DNA of 64,000 bases, taken from NCBI RefSeq assembly GCF_000174435.1, contig NZ_ACJN02000001.1:1105658-1169657 (forward strand), written 5' to 3'. This DNA comes from Desulfonatronospira thiodismutans ASO3-1. GTDB taxonomy: Bacteria; Desulfobacterota; Desulfovibrionia; Desulfovibrionales; Desulfonatronovibrionaceae. The notes beneath the pieces are model-generated. The model searched no databases and was not told the DNA's origin. It saw only the letters and a list, made by a program, of their open reading frames with translations. Shown piece after piece: positions 30,611-38,427 of this stretch. Position 1 is the first letter of the stretch, and each line of letters opens with the position of its first letter. Made by a program: the position numbers and the translations under genes.

Positions 30611-31188
30611 CAATCCTCACTAAAATATGCAGCTAGTTCTGCGGCTCGCTGCTTCGCACTTTCAAAATGCCTTTCATTCCAGCAAGGCAATCGCCGAAAA
30701 ACAAGCTCTGTAAAACGCTGGCGCATCCCCCCGCGCTTAATCCGATACGCAACACGGACACGAAATAATGCCCCTTCTTCAAGGAGCGGCAAATCATCAG
30801 GTCTGAGGTCATCTATAGGAAACTCACCTTCTTCCTGTTCAAAGGTCTTACCTGCGGTTAAATCGATCATTCTTGCCAGAAATATTCCGTTTTCTTTGTC
30901 TACCTCGTCTACTATTCCTTCGAATTCCCGAACAACCTTGATCCGCTCAACCTTTTTTTTTAGAGTTTTATAAGCTGGTGGAAATTGTCTAATGTTCGGC
31001 TGGCGATATGGTTCGGCAGAAGTCGTACCGCTGTATTGTCCATTGAGGGCTTCCTCACTATCCACAGGTTCTTGCAAAGGAGCCACATGTTTACCTGGAT
31101 CCACCGGCCTGATCTCAGATACATAATCATCAGGTACTTCAGGCGTATCTAATTCTGGATAGCTTGTGGGTAATGGGACTGCCGTCAC
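30610..31188 (-). CDS. Unknown protein, middle gene of the cargo operon, 192 aa
   Basis: GTG start inside the stop of the upstream gene (GTGA), with its own stop overlapping the metallo-hydrolase ATG. The first ~70 residues are Pro/Glu-rich and probably disordered (PTSYPELDTPEVPDDYV). The C-terminal 110 residues form a predicted beta-barrel-like domain (VVREFEGIVDEVDKENGIFL, GALFRVRVAYRIKRGGMR) ending in a helix FESAKQRAAELAAYF. I do not recognise a family. The tight coupling implies fixed stoichiometry with the hydrolase, perhaps as an adaptor or inhibitor. Confidence 0.65.
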   Translation of the reverse strand: MTAVPLPTSYPELDTPEVPDDYVSEIRPVDPGKHVAPLQEPVDSEEALNGQYSGTTSAEPYRQPNIRQFPPAYKTLKKKVERIKVVREFEGIVDEVDKENGIFLARMIDLTAGKTFEQEEGEFPIDDLRPDDLPLLEEGALFRVRVAYRIKRGGMRQRFTELVFRRLPCWNERHFESAKQRAAELAAYFSED

Positions 31189-31958
31189 TTTAATACCTCG
31201 ATCTCTTTCATGATTTGATTGATAATGAATTCAGCATGGCCCATGGCCGTGCTCCATTGATGCTCCAAGACGTGCATGACTTTAGAGCACCCAACCGCCT
31301 CCTCTATCCCAACCACATCGTAGTGATTGTTGATATCCATAAACACACCACTATTCCCAGATAATTCAGAGGAAGGCTGAATCTTGGCCCGGACATACCC
31401 CTTGAGCCCTTCCTTTTTTGAACGATTCTCCCGCATGGTCAAATTGAGCATACCGCCCTGTTCTTCAGTATCCTCTCCTTCAAAAGATCTTGCCCACTCA
31501 CCCCACGGCTCCCAGGGTGCAAGTTTTTTCCCTAAAACAATTCTGGCCTCATTACTCCCTGCATCAAAATGAACTGATCTATTTATTCCCAGGATTCCAA
31601 TTGGCGTATAGGTTAAAAAATCGGTAAATGTTTTGAGCGCAAAATCCTTTATCAGTTCCAAAGGACCAGAATTACTCCTGACCATAAATCGGTTACGTTC
31701 TGCTTGGACAAAAAAATATTCAGTCTGGAATTTACATAGTTCGGGATGGATTATTTCGATCTCGGCCTCAAATGTTTCCTGCTCTCCAATTATACCGTTT
31801 TTGGCAAACCACCACGGTTGAAAAATCGCTGGGTTGAAACGACCAAGAAGTACAATAGAAGCATTGTCAATTTCTGGGGTAATCTTCATTGCTGGTGCTG
31901 CTAAGCTGAGCTTTGGCTTTGTTTCTTTTGGTATTTGTTCATCACAGTAGAGGAACAT
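31185..31958 (-). CDS. Unknown protein, first gene of the cargo operon, 257 aa
   Basis: Starts MFLYCDEQIPKETKPKLSLA, with GGAGGG just upstream. An internal start at MKITPEIDNASIVLLGRFNP is possible. The remainder is alpha/beta, with EQETFEAEIEIIHPELCKFQ, LTYTPIGILGINRSVHFD, and NNHYDVVGIEEAVGCSKVMH, ending in a helix. The organisation (beta strands, then a Trp/His-containing tail) loosely recalls the TIGR04255-type family, but I cannot confirm it. It is the operon leader, and its stop overlaps the next start. Confidence 0.62.
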   Translation of the reverse strand: MFLYCDEQIPKETKPKLSLAAPAMKITPEIDNASIVLLGRFNPAIFQPWWFAKNGIIGEQETFEAEIEIIHPELCKFQTEYFFVQAERNRFMVRSNSGPLELIKDFALKTFTDFLTYTPIGILGINRSVHFDAGSNEARIVLGKKLAPWEPWGEWARSFEGEDTEEQGGMLNLTMRENRSKKEGLKGYVRAKIQPSSELSGNSGVFMDINNHYDVVGIEEAVGCSKVMHVLEHQWSTAMGHAEFIINQIMKEIEVLK

Positions 31959-32457
31959 GACCCTCCGGTCAGAGGGCTCGTCAAGCCGAGACGCAAATCT
32001 TACTCGAAACCTTGGCTCCGGCCAAGGAAGGTATTTTATGCTGAATAGATACTTTTAATTTAAAAAATGAAGCTGGAAGCCTTAATTATACGATATCTTC
32101 AAGAAAATAATTTATATCCGGGACCATACCTTGATGTCAAGTTGACTAAAAAACTCAAGTTAATGCTAAAAAATAGCATCACAAAAAATGCTGATTATTC
32201 CCAAAGTAAGGTGAAAAGCTTAGCCTGCGTAAACACTTGTCAAGATCAGGATCACCCAAGCGAAAAGCCAAGGAAATTAAGGCCGCGTTGGCTTATCTAT
32301 CTCTCACTATTGCTGTTGTTAAGTCAAAAATCAAAGATGATATGATTTTTAGTGGATAAGAGTTTGAAGAGGTTAAGCTTCAGCTGGAACAGCAAGCTTA
32401 GAAAAGCCGGGATTTTGCCTGGCTTTTCTCATTCCTGGCCCATGCCTTTGATTTTGG
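31959..32457. other. Right part of the 4-kb element: promoter side and decayed sequence
   Basis: The operon promoter must lie near 31960-32060. Rightward frames at 32067-32440 are broken by several stops. Fragments such as KAKEIKAALAYLSLTIAVVK, then FEEVKLQLEQQA, look like remains of a helical protein. A GAAAAGCC / GGCTTTTC hairpin stands at 32401-32428. No intact gene. Confidence 0.45.
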
Positions 32458-32474
32458 TATACCAATAATATACC
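32458..32474 (+). repeat. 17-bp end repeat of the 4-kb element (right copy)
   Basis: TATACCAATAATATACC, identical and in the same orientation to 28691-28707. Confidence 0.6.
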
Positions 32475-32613
32475 CTTTTCTGATGACACTATACAAAAAC
32501 AGAATAATTATGCACCGTTAGCACGGTATGTTTCAAGGATAAGAAATCAAGTGTGATCAAGAGAAACGGTATTATTTTAGATGGTTACACGTTAAAAGCC
32601 CCCACCGCCACGT

Positions 32614-32663
32614 CTGAATGGGGTTCAGGGGGTCGCAGGTTCAAATCCTGCCATCCCGACCAT
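32614..32663 (+). repeat. Attachment site copy 2: 3' half of tRNA-Pro(GGG)
   Basis: Identical over 50 bp to 28584-28633 and again lacking the 5' tRNA half (upstream sequence does not pair). It marks the outer right border of the integrated DNA, after which chromosomal genes begin. Confidence 0.9.
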
Positions 32664-32671
32664 AAAAGCAA

Positions 32672-32703
32672 GGGGTTACCTTTCGGGGTAACCCCATTTT
32701 TTT
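32672..32703 (+). terminator. Intrinsic terminator after att copy 2
   Basis: GGGGTTACC / GGGTAACCCC stem with a TTTC-G loop, then ATTTTTTT. Probably the original terminator of the tRNA-Pro gene, before integrations separated it from the intact tRNA. Confidence 0.78.
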
Positions 32704-32831
32704 GTGCTGTTTCCCCGGGGGAGCACTCGGGGGGTAAACTATCTGTTTAATGATTCTACAGGCCTGCCCTGGGAAGTGTCCAGCTGAACCAGCTCAGCGG
32801 AAGCGACAACTTGCTTGAAATTTATTGCGCC

Positions 32832-33254
32832 TTATCGGTTTCGTGAGTTCGCAAAAACAGGGTTGAGCTTCAAGCCGGGGATCCGATTGAAATGGCGAAG
32901 GTTCCCGGTAACAAGCTTGAGGTTATGACCAATGGCTGTAGCCGCAATCTGAATGTCCGCGTCAGGAAGGATCATACCTGTGTCTTCGAGATGAGCGCGG
33001 ATGCTGCCGAAAACCTTCGCAATGCCGATGTCATAAGGCAGAACGGTGACGGCGGGCACAACTCTCTGCTCGATATTAGATATGTGTCGTTCGCGGTCAT
33101 GGGAACGATAGGCACCTTTGTATAATTCACCTATTACAACAGCACTCGTGAATTGGGCCTCGCGAGAAACGTGCATTATCCATTTTGCGTAGGCTTTTGC
33201 AGGGCGTGGGCGGAGTAATTCTGAAATTGCATCAGTGTCAAAGAGGAATGCCAT
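32832..33254 (-). CDS. vapC: VapC-like PIN-domain toxin, 140 aa
   Basis: MAFLFDTDAISELLRPRPA carries the first PIN acidic residues (FDTD, with the usual E at SE), VVIGELYKGAY the second Glu, and ILPDADIQIAATAIGHNLKL the last Asp pair. LVTGNLRHFNRIPGL matches the PIN C-terminal box. These are Mg-dependent RNases that cleave tRNA or rRNA. It is preceded by a Phd/YefM-type antitoxin with a 2-bp gap, the usual order. The toxin looks intact. Confidence 0.93.
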   Translation of the reverse strand: MAFLFDTDAISELLRPRPAKAYAKWIMHVSREAQFTSAVVIGELYKGAYRSHDRERHISNIEQRVVPAVTVLPYDIGIAKVFGSIRAHLEDTGMILPDADIQIAATAIGHNLKLVTGNLRHFNRIPGLKLNPVFANSRNR

Positions 33255-33256
33255 AG

Positions 33257-33538
33257 TCAGTGTTCGGGATCAGGGGTGTTTCGTTGTCCATGCCGAGGGG
33301 AAGCGTCAAGTATTGAGGCCAATTCTTCGCTGTTCTCCCAACCGCCTACAATACTTGCGAGCCCACACTCCGGACCCGCTTTCCTCAAGCGTTCAAGCTG
33401 TTCGAGATCGTTGGGACTGACAAGAGCGGCGATTGGCTTCCCATGCCTTGTGATAAGAACTGAATTACCTGCTTCAACTGTGCGGATGCATTCTGAGAAG
33501 GTGGCCTTGGCCTTGGCTACGGAAATATTGTTTTTCAT
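33257..33538 (-). CDS. vapB: Phd/YefM-family antitoxin, 93 aa
   Basis: MKNNISVAKAKATFSECIRT, then LITRHGKPIAALVSPNDLEQ is the Phd/YefM DNA-binding fold. The C-terminal tail (ILDASPRHGQRNTPDPEH) would wrap around the PIN toxin. The gene directly precedes vapC and should autoregulate the pair. Confidence 0.92.
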   Translation of the reverse strand: MKNNISVAKAKATFSECIRTVEAGNSVLITRHGKPIAALVSPNDLEQLERLRKAGPECGLASIVGGWENSEELASILDASPRHGQRNTPDPEH

Positions 33539-33721
33539 ATTCAGCCTCCATTCTGGACATTATGGTCATTATGACCAGAAAGTCAAGTGTTGAATTGAAA
33601 AGTCGCACTACTTCGGCTGGACAGAAATGGGGGGAGGAGAGACAACGGCGTAAAAAACAAGCTTCAAGTTCAGACCTGGAACTGAGTCAGCTTTCATGGA
33701 TATGCTGAAAGGCGGGTACTG

Positions 33722-34309
33722 TTACTGCCACATGTTCAGGTCTGTATCACTGACGATATAGTTGTGGGAGCAGCGGATGATATTGCCGGTATCCACATAG
33801 CGCAGGGAGACAAAAACTTCCGTATTCGCGAACTGACGTGTTTCTCCCTTGGCATAGGTTCCGACAATAAACCCCTGCACATCATGTTTTTCGCCTATCT
33901 CATGCAGTTCTCTGGATAGAATAAACTCTCCTTCTGCTTCGCTGACGAAAATATTGCGGCCCATCTTTATCTCCCTCACGCTGTAGCCATGCTGGGCCAG
34001 GCGGTTGGCAATCATCTCCGAACTCATACGTCCAAGGGTGGAGGATCTGTGCATATCATCGATATTGACTATACTGGTGACTATAACTGTCTCATTTTGA
34101 TCAATGGGCACATTACACGATCCTAACAGCTCGTCTGCTGCCTCCTCATTGATAGTGATCAGATTTTCTTCGTATAGCTCAGCCTTGATTTGTTCATCCA
34201 TATAACGTCTCTCTAACTTGGCTGATGTATCGCACGCTGAAAGAGCATAAAGCAGAGTCAATAATACTAAGATGCAAAGGCAAGTCTTCTTATCAAATGT
34301 ATTGGGCAT
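33722..34309 (-). CDS. FlgO-domain lipoprotein, 195 aa
   Basis: The N-terminal hydrophobic segment ends in the lipobox-like LYALSAC (Cys as lipid anchor). The core (VTSIVNIDDMHRSSTLGRMS, SEMIANRLAQHGYSVREI, VQGFIVGTYA, VSLRYVDTGNIIRC) matches the FlgO domain, known in Vibrio as an outer-membrane flagella-associated protein. It is separated by 2 bp from an upstream lipoprotein gene, so the pair is co-transcribed. A flagellar role here is not established. Confidence 0.75.
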   Translation of the reverse strand: MPNTFDKKTCLCILVLLTLLYALSACDTSAKLERRYMDEQIKAELYEENLITINEEAADELLGSCNVPIDQNETVIVTSIVNIDDMHRSSTLGRMSSEMIANRLAQHGYSVREIKMGRNIFVSEAEGEFILSRELHEIGEKHDVQGFIVGTYAKGETRQFANTEVFVSLRYVDTGNIIRCSHNYIVSDTDLNMWQ

Positions 34310-34311
34310 TG

Positions 34312-35016
34312 TTATCTACTCTTTACATTGAAGGTTCTGGTCTCGACATCCGCGTCTGCCTGGTACAGATCCCTGGAGAAATGATAGTGATCGGTATCCA
34401 GATCCCGGATATAATAGGTATTACTGAGTCTATAATATATATCCTTGTCCTTCTGGACGGTGGCATTAATGATTATTTCGTTGTGGGGGATACGATTTTG
34501 GAATATAGAATCTGCAACAAACACTGTTTCTAGTCCAGCACCTGCACCTATAGATTGAGCAAAAGCATTGCCGTCTTTAATCAATTTATACGTTCCATAA
34601 CCCAAGGCCCCCATGAGCAGCCCCGTACCAGGCGGAACACGATTAAAGTTCCTTGAAGCCTTGTGAGTGACGGATTGAACCGACCAGTACAACTGGTAGG
34701 CATCCTCTGTATCGCTGGTTATTCTGATCCCTGACCGGGTCAGGTCGGTAACCAGATAGGATTCCAGTGCCTGGGAAAACGGGGAAATATCGTTGGAAGC
34801 TACGTTTACGCGCGGGTCCTGCAAATTCCCCTCCTGGAGCATTTCAGAAATATCCCGCCCCAGATCCTGAGCCACTATCTCCCAGTGCTTGGCTGCCTGC
34901 ATCTGTTTCTGCAGGCTGTAGGGATGGGAAACCGGCACCGGAGACTGGCTGCATCCGGAAAGGAGCAAGGGGAGAAACAAAAGTATAAAGACAGTGATCC
35001 AGGTTCTTAAAGGCAT
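34312..35016 (-). CDS. Lipoprotein paired with the FlgO-like gene, 234 aa
   Basis: Signal peptide ILLFLPLLLSGC (lipobox LSGC). The mature domain contains HWEIVAQDLGRDISEMLQEG, FSQALESYLVTDLTRSGIRI, YQLYWSVQSVTHKA, then a glycine-rich hydrophobic hairpin GTGLLMGALGYGTYKLI and a DSIFQNRIPHNEIIINATVQ strand. It resembles outer-membrane-anchored assembly lipoproteins, but no family is named. It is the first gene of the two-gene operon. Confidence 0.62.
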   Translation of the reverse strand: MPLRTWITVFILLFLPLLLSGCSQSPVPVSHPYSLQKQMQAAKHWEIVAQDLGRDISEMLQEGNLQDPRVNVASNDISPFSQALESYLVTDLTRSGIRITSDTEDAYQLYWSVQSVTHKASRNFNRVPPGTGLLMGALGYGTYKLIKDGNAFAQSIGAGAGLETVFVADSIFQNRIPHNEIIINATVQKDKDIYYRLSNTYYIRDLDTDHYHFSRDLYQADADVETRTFNVKSR

Positions 35017-35350
35017 GTCAAACGCTCCTGGAAAAGGTTGGTTGTATTAATGCTCTTTTAACAATCTGATATAAATCGTGATTACAGTCAATGTTTTTTT
35101 ATTGCAAATTCACCCCTGCTAAACTGGACAATCTAAGCGCCCAGGTTTTTTCCGCGAACCTGAGAGGGAAAAGAGGCCCCGTCGGTACCATGCCCCATTC
35201 AAAATTGTAGATGTATGGCATTCACAGCTTCTGTGATCAGATAAACAGGCTATCTTTCAGGTTTATGGCCATCTCTTGCTCAGTAACAACCAATGTAGTC
35301 TTACGAACCTGTTACCTGGGTATTATCAGAAAAACCTTTGAAAAAAGCAG
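35017..35350. other. Intergenic, promoter side of the lipoprotein operon
   Basis: No gene seen. A TTGACT is present on the minus strand near 35085, but the spacing to a TATA-like box is short, so I do not call the promoter. Confidence 0.35.
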
Positions 35351-35569
35351 CTATTGATTCACTACCGGACGCAGTTCGTAAATTCGCCCATATTTCGCCG
35401 CTGACTGCAAATCCCTCTGGCGAAGGGCTTCTCTCACGTCATCCAGTTTATTGGCATCTTCAATGCTTAGATAAGGGGACCAACCGGTATCGTCTTCCAG
35501 CAGAGCAACCTCTACCTCAGCAACATATCGGCCTTCATGAACATATTTTGTTTTTTTTCTCTGATTCAT
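35351..35569 (-). CDS. Small partner of the DUF4258 gene, 72 aa
   Basis: Starts MNQRKKTKYVHEGRYVAEVE; AAAGGA upstream. Contains VALLEDDTGWSPYLSIEDAN and KLDDVREALRQRDLQSAAKY. The start overlaps the stop of the DUF4258 gene (TAATG), the common pairing of DUF4258 proteins with a small downstream partner, suggestive of a toxin-antitoxin unit. With the partner broken, this would be an orphan antitoxin. Confidence 0.6.
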   Translation of the reverse strand: MNQRKKTKYVHEGRYVAEVEVALLEDDTGWSPYLSIEDANKLDDVREALRQRDLQSAAKYGRIYELRPVVNQ

Positions 35570-36099
35570 TATTTTTTCCTTTTCGTAAATGTTTCATCCC
35601 AGCGCCCGGGGTCCGGGCGATAGGCCGTAACCAATACCGCAGGCTTATCGCAACCTTTTGGGATGCCCCATACAACATGAATTGGCATTCCCATTCGATC
35701 CTTCTGTAAAAACGTATCTGTTTAGCTCTTTTAAGGAAAGCAGGGGACAGGCACTCCGGGACCCACTTGAGCATCATTTTGTGCTTAAAACATCTCATTT
35801 TTTGGGACAAGTGGGTCCCGGAAGAGCCAGTCCCCATGCCACATGCAAAGCGCTGAACAGATACGTAAAAACAGAACGTATGGCCCTTTTGCAAAGTCTG
35901 GATACTCCTCGACAAGCATCGCTTCCAGAACGCCACCGAGTACTTCTCTGGCACTCAGACCATCTTCTACCAATTCATCGTACCCATGTTCCGATATTCT
36001 TACATCGCCAGCACTTATCAATGCGCGTACTTTCTTAACTATCGTAATCAATCCCAGTCTTCCAGGCTTCTTTAGTGGATTTTCCTGAGACCATGTCAC
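35569..36099 (-). pseudogene. DUF4258 gene broken by a MITE
   Basis: The 5' part encodes VRISEHGYDELVEDGLSARE ... EEYPDFAKGPYVLF, then the reading enters the MITE. The 3' part resumes LQKDRMGMPIHVVWG ... VTAYRPDPGRWDETF, ending KRKK. Removing the 151-bp insertion and one 8-bp duplication restores YVLFLQKDRMGMP in frame. DUF4258 proteins are RelE-fold-like and often toxins. The start is GTG at 36099 or TTG near 36051. Confidence 0.85.
35714..35864. mobile_element. 151-bp MITE-like insertion with 8-bp target duplication
   Basis: Ends GTATCTGTTTAGC and, inverted, GTATCTGTTCAGC (12 of 13 match). The flanking duplication GTAAAAAC is at 35706-35713 and 35865-35872. The interior is a long imperfect palindrome (CCGGGACCCACTTG / CAAGTGGGTCCCGG, outer GGGGAC / GTCCCC). 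It has no coding capacity, so it must be moved by an external transposase. Confidence 0.88.
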
Positions 36100-36173
36100 A
36101 AAACAGCTCTTTTCTTTATTGGGTTGCAGGCAATGCCCGCCTTATTCAAGTACGTTATACACATTCTTACTGA

Positions 36174-36917
36174 TCACTTAATTTCTTTCAGATGAAAGTC
36201 TCCAAGGTTGTTCATCTGCAACATAATCTCGCTGGATCGTTGCTGAACGTATGTCGAAGGAGCTGAAACAGCATATATTTTTGGATTGGGAAGAACAGAA
36301 GCCATCAGTGCAGCCTCCCTTCTGGTAAGATTTGAAGGTGAATTCTGAAAAAAATGCATCGAAGCTGAATAGACTCCATATATACCGTCACCAAACTCTG
36401 CAACATTCAGATAAACTTCCAGTATCCTCTGTTTAGACCAGAATGTCTCTATCAAAACAGTAAACCATGCCTCAACGCCTTTACGCAAGTAGCTTCTGCC
36501 TTCCCATAAAAAAAGATTTTTTGCGGTCTGCTGTGTTATGGTGCTTGCGCCACGAACCCTGCCCTGGGTTATTCGCTCTTCAATAGCTTCCCGTATTGAT
36601 TGAAAATCGAATCCCCAGTGATTCAAAAATTTCTGATCCTCGGAGGCTACCACAGATAGTGCCATATGTGGAGATATGTTGTCCCAGTCGACCCATTGGT
36701 AATCGATTTTCCAGGATCTGTCTTCATGTACCAGACCTTCCAGCTGCCTTTTGACCATGAACATGCTGGTTGGAGGATTAATATGTTTCAGGGCCGCTAC
36801 CAGGATGATTGAGCACAGCACAAAGCAAAAAGCCGCAAAAAGCGTAACTCTTAAAATATAACTCACAAGCCTGAAACGTCTTTTCCCGGCCGTTCTACTG
36901 CTTTTCCTTCGACTCAT
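36174..36917 (-). CDS. mtgA: Monofunctional biosynthetic peptidoglycan transglycosylase
   Basis: 247 aa from MSRRKSSRTAGKRRFRLVSY. One N-terminal membrane helix is followed by a GT51 domain: MALSVVASEDQKFLNHWGFD with the catalytic Glu, RVRGASTITQQTAKNLFLWE with the second motif, KQRILEVYLNVAEFGDGIYG, and RREAALMASVLPNPKIY. There is no transpeptidase domain, which defines MtgA. It polymerises lipid II at the cytoplasmic membrane. It stands alone. Confidence 0.95.
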   Translation of the reverse strand: MSRRKSSRTAGKRRFRLVSYILRVTLFAAFCFVLCSIILVAALKHINPPTSMFMVKRQLEGLVHEDRSWKIDYQWVDWDNISPHMALSVVASEDQKFLNHWGFDFQSIREAIEERITQGRVRGASTITQQTAKNLFLWEGRSYLRKGVEAWFTVLIETFWSKQRILEVYLNVAEFGDGIYGVYSASMHFFQNSPSNLTRREAALMASVLPNPKIYAVSAPSTYVQQRSSEIMLQMNNLGDFHLKEIK

Positions 36918-37016
36918 TTTTTTAAAGCAAAGCAACACTTAATTACGGTTACACCTGGTGTAGTCAGTCCCAGGAAGATATATCAGGGAACCTCCTTGAC
37001 ACCAGCACGTCACTCA

Positions 37017-37214
37017 TCATGGATCTACTTTAACGTTGAATACCCAGGCTGGATTTTTATACCCACCATCCCAGTGCTGGCCGTAAATCATTTTGATCTC
37101 GGTTTTACCTTCCTGCAACGCACGATAGCGGTAATACTCCATCCCGCCAGACCCAACCATCTCTTCAGCCTCCTGGATCTGTTCGAAGCTATGCTCAGTA
37201 TAGATTACGGGCAC
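37017..37214 (-). CDS. Hypothetical protein, 65 aa
   Basis: Reads MPVIYTEHSFEQIQEAEEMV ... YRYRALQEGKTEIKMIYGQH, ending WVFNVKVDP. The composition looks coding, but the ribosome site is weak and the start lies at the edge of a dispersed hairpin repeat. No family is recognised. Confidence 0.4.
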   Translation of the reverse strand: MPVIYTEHSFEQIQEAEEMVGSGGMEYYRYRALQEGKTEIKMIYGQHWDGGYKNPAWVFNVKVDP

Positions 37215-37272
37215 GGTGTAAACTCCCCTCCTTAGCCAAGGAGGGGCCGGGGGTGGTTGTATGAGATCCCTT
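37211..37272. repeat. Dispersed hairpin repeat, single copy
   Basis: CACGGTGTAAACTCCCCTCC, then TTAGCCAAGGAGGGGCCGGG and GGTGGTTGTATGAGATCCCT. The same unit forms arrays at 50.6-51.3, 61.5-61.7 and 63.0-63.2 kb. Core palindrome: CCCCTCCTT-AGCC-AAGGAGGGG. Confidence 0.9.
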
Positions 37273-37380
37273 CCTTTTTGTATCCTTTACGCTCCCGCGC
37301 TTGGCCTGCTACGTTTTTTATGACAGGGTCTCAGGAGTAAGTCTGGTCACATAAATTCTGTAACTGCCGAACGCCGGACG

Positions 37381-37740
37381 CTAACCGGCCGACCGCTTAC
37401 GGGCGGTCCGAGTTGAGGGTTTTGTTGGGCGGGCATCCGGCACCAGTTTGATTTCCAGGTGGCATCCGACAGCATGGGCGTACTTTTTCAGAGTTGCCAC
37501 GGAAGGGGCGTGTTTCCCGGCTGCTTCCAGGCGGGACACAGCACTTTTCGTCGTCCCCATCAACTCCGCAACCTCCTCCTGGGTCAAGCCGACCCTGACG
37601 CGCGCTGCAAGCAATTCGCGAACTAAGACATACTCATCCTCGAGCTCTTCATAAGCCTCCTTGAACCCCTTACGTTTCATAGCTTTTTCGAGAAACGCCT
37701 TCTGGTCGTGGAGAACTGGTTGATATTCAGGTTCAGCCAT
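37381..37740 (-). CDS. HigA-like XRE-family antitoxin, 119 aa
   Basis: Helix-turn-helix GLTQEEVAELMGTTKSAVSR (about residues 53-72), then LEAAGKHAPSVATLKKYAHA. An N-terminal coiled segment precedes it. It overlaps the end of a HigB/Gp49-like gene upstream, so it is the second gene of a toxin-antitoxin pair that should repress its own promoter. An ATG at 37749 is also possible. The C-terminus is basic. Confidence 0.85.
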   Translation of the reverse strand: MAEPEYQPVLHDQKAFLEKAMKRKGFKEAYEELEDEYVLVRELLAARVRVGLTQEEVAELMGTTKSAVSRLEAAGKHAPSVATLKKYAHAVGCHLEIKLVPDARPTKPSTRTARKRSAG

Positions 37741-38047
37741 TTTGCACATCTTTCATCCTTTTCCGGGCAATCTTCAGCTCATGCTCGGGGGTCTGTTGGG
37801 CCTTTTTCACGAAAGCGAGAAAAATGATCACTTTCTGCCCGACGACAAAGCAATAAAGTGCACGTCCAATGCCTTCGCGTCCCCGCGGCCGCAATTCGAA
37901 AAGTCCGCCTCCCATGCCGCGCGAGTGCGGCATGCGCAGGCTCGGCCCAAACTCGATCAAAAGTTCAACCAGTCGCGCGTAGTCGGCAAGGATGCCAACA
38001 GGCCAGTTTTCAATCTCATCTCTGACCTTGGGGTGGAAATACTCAAT
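37733..38047 (-). CDS. HigB/Gp49-like (RelE-superfamily) toxin, about 104 aa, unusual start
   Basis: The family core is clear: EYFHPKVRDEIENWPVGILA, LRMPHSRGMGGGLFELRPRG, then IGRALYCFVVGQKVIIFLAF and VKKAQQTPEHELKIARKRM. The frame is open from just after a TAA at about 38066, but contains no ATG, GTG or TTG before the conserved IEYFHPKV segment. The best candidate is ATT at 38045-38047, otherwise translation would start internally near 37960 and lose the first strand. These toxins cleave ribosome-bound mRNA. It may be poorly expressed. Confidence 0.72.
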   Translation of the reverse strand: MEYFHPKVRDEIENWPVGILADYARLVELLIEFGPSLRMPHSRGMGGGLFELRPRGREGIGRALYCFVVGQKVIIFLAFVKKAQQTPEHELKIARKRMKDVQNG

Positions 38048-38141
38048 CGAGCAGAGTATTGCTAAAAGTTAGCAAATTTGATAACAATGGTCAAGCTGGG
38101 AAATGGCGGGTAAGCGTTCACCCCTCCTAAGGGGTTACCGG

Positions 38142-38427
38142 TAACCATTCAGGGGGTGCCAGCAATCGCCACCCTGAATAGACTTGAGGCGTACTCCCCA
38201 ACAGTGAGCGGCAAAGCCGCCCGCTCGCCCCGTGAAACACCCAGCACTCACTTTAATAATTTCGGTTTCATCACAAGCAAACAAATGGAAAAGTGAGTGC
38301 TGGGTCAGCGTAGCTGGTTTCACTGGGATGTGCAACGAAGTTGCCCGTGCCAAAAAAATCTTCTCTGGCACGGGAAGCCTTCAGGCTTCACACGGGTGCT
38401 CCGCACACACGGTTTTGAAGAATAAAA
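38142..38427. repeat. 286-bp structured repeat, copy A
   Basis: Aligns without gaps to 39699-39984 with a few percent differences. Stems: GTGAAAC / GTTTCAC enclosing ACCCAGCACTCACTTT / AAAGTGAGTGCTGGGT, and CCCGTGCC / GGCACGGG, and AAGCCT / AGGCTT. Frames inside are not conserved as proteins, so it is a DNA or RNA element. Confidence 0.9.

Noticed and set aside
38142-38427. A group II intron remnant (ACGGTTTTGA near a hairpin at the end of the repeat)
   Set aside because: The short resemblance to an intron domain IV end is not backed by a domain V hairpin or any reverse-transcriptase sequence.
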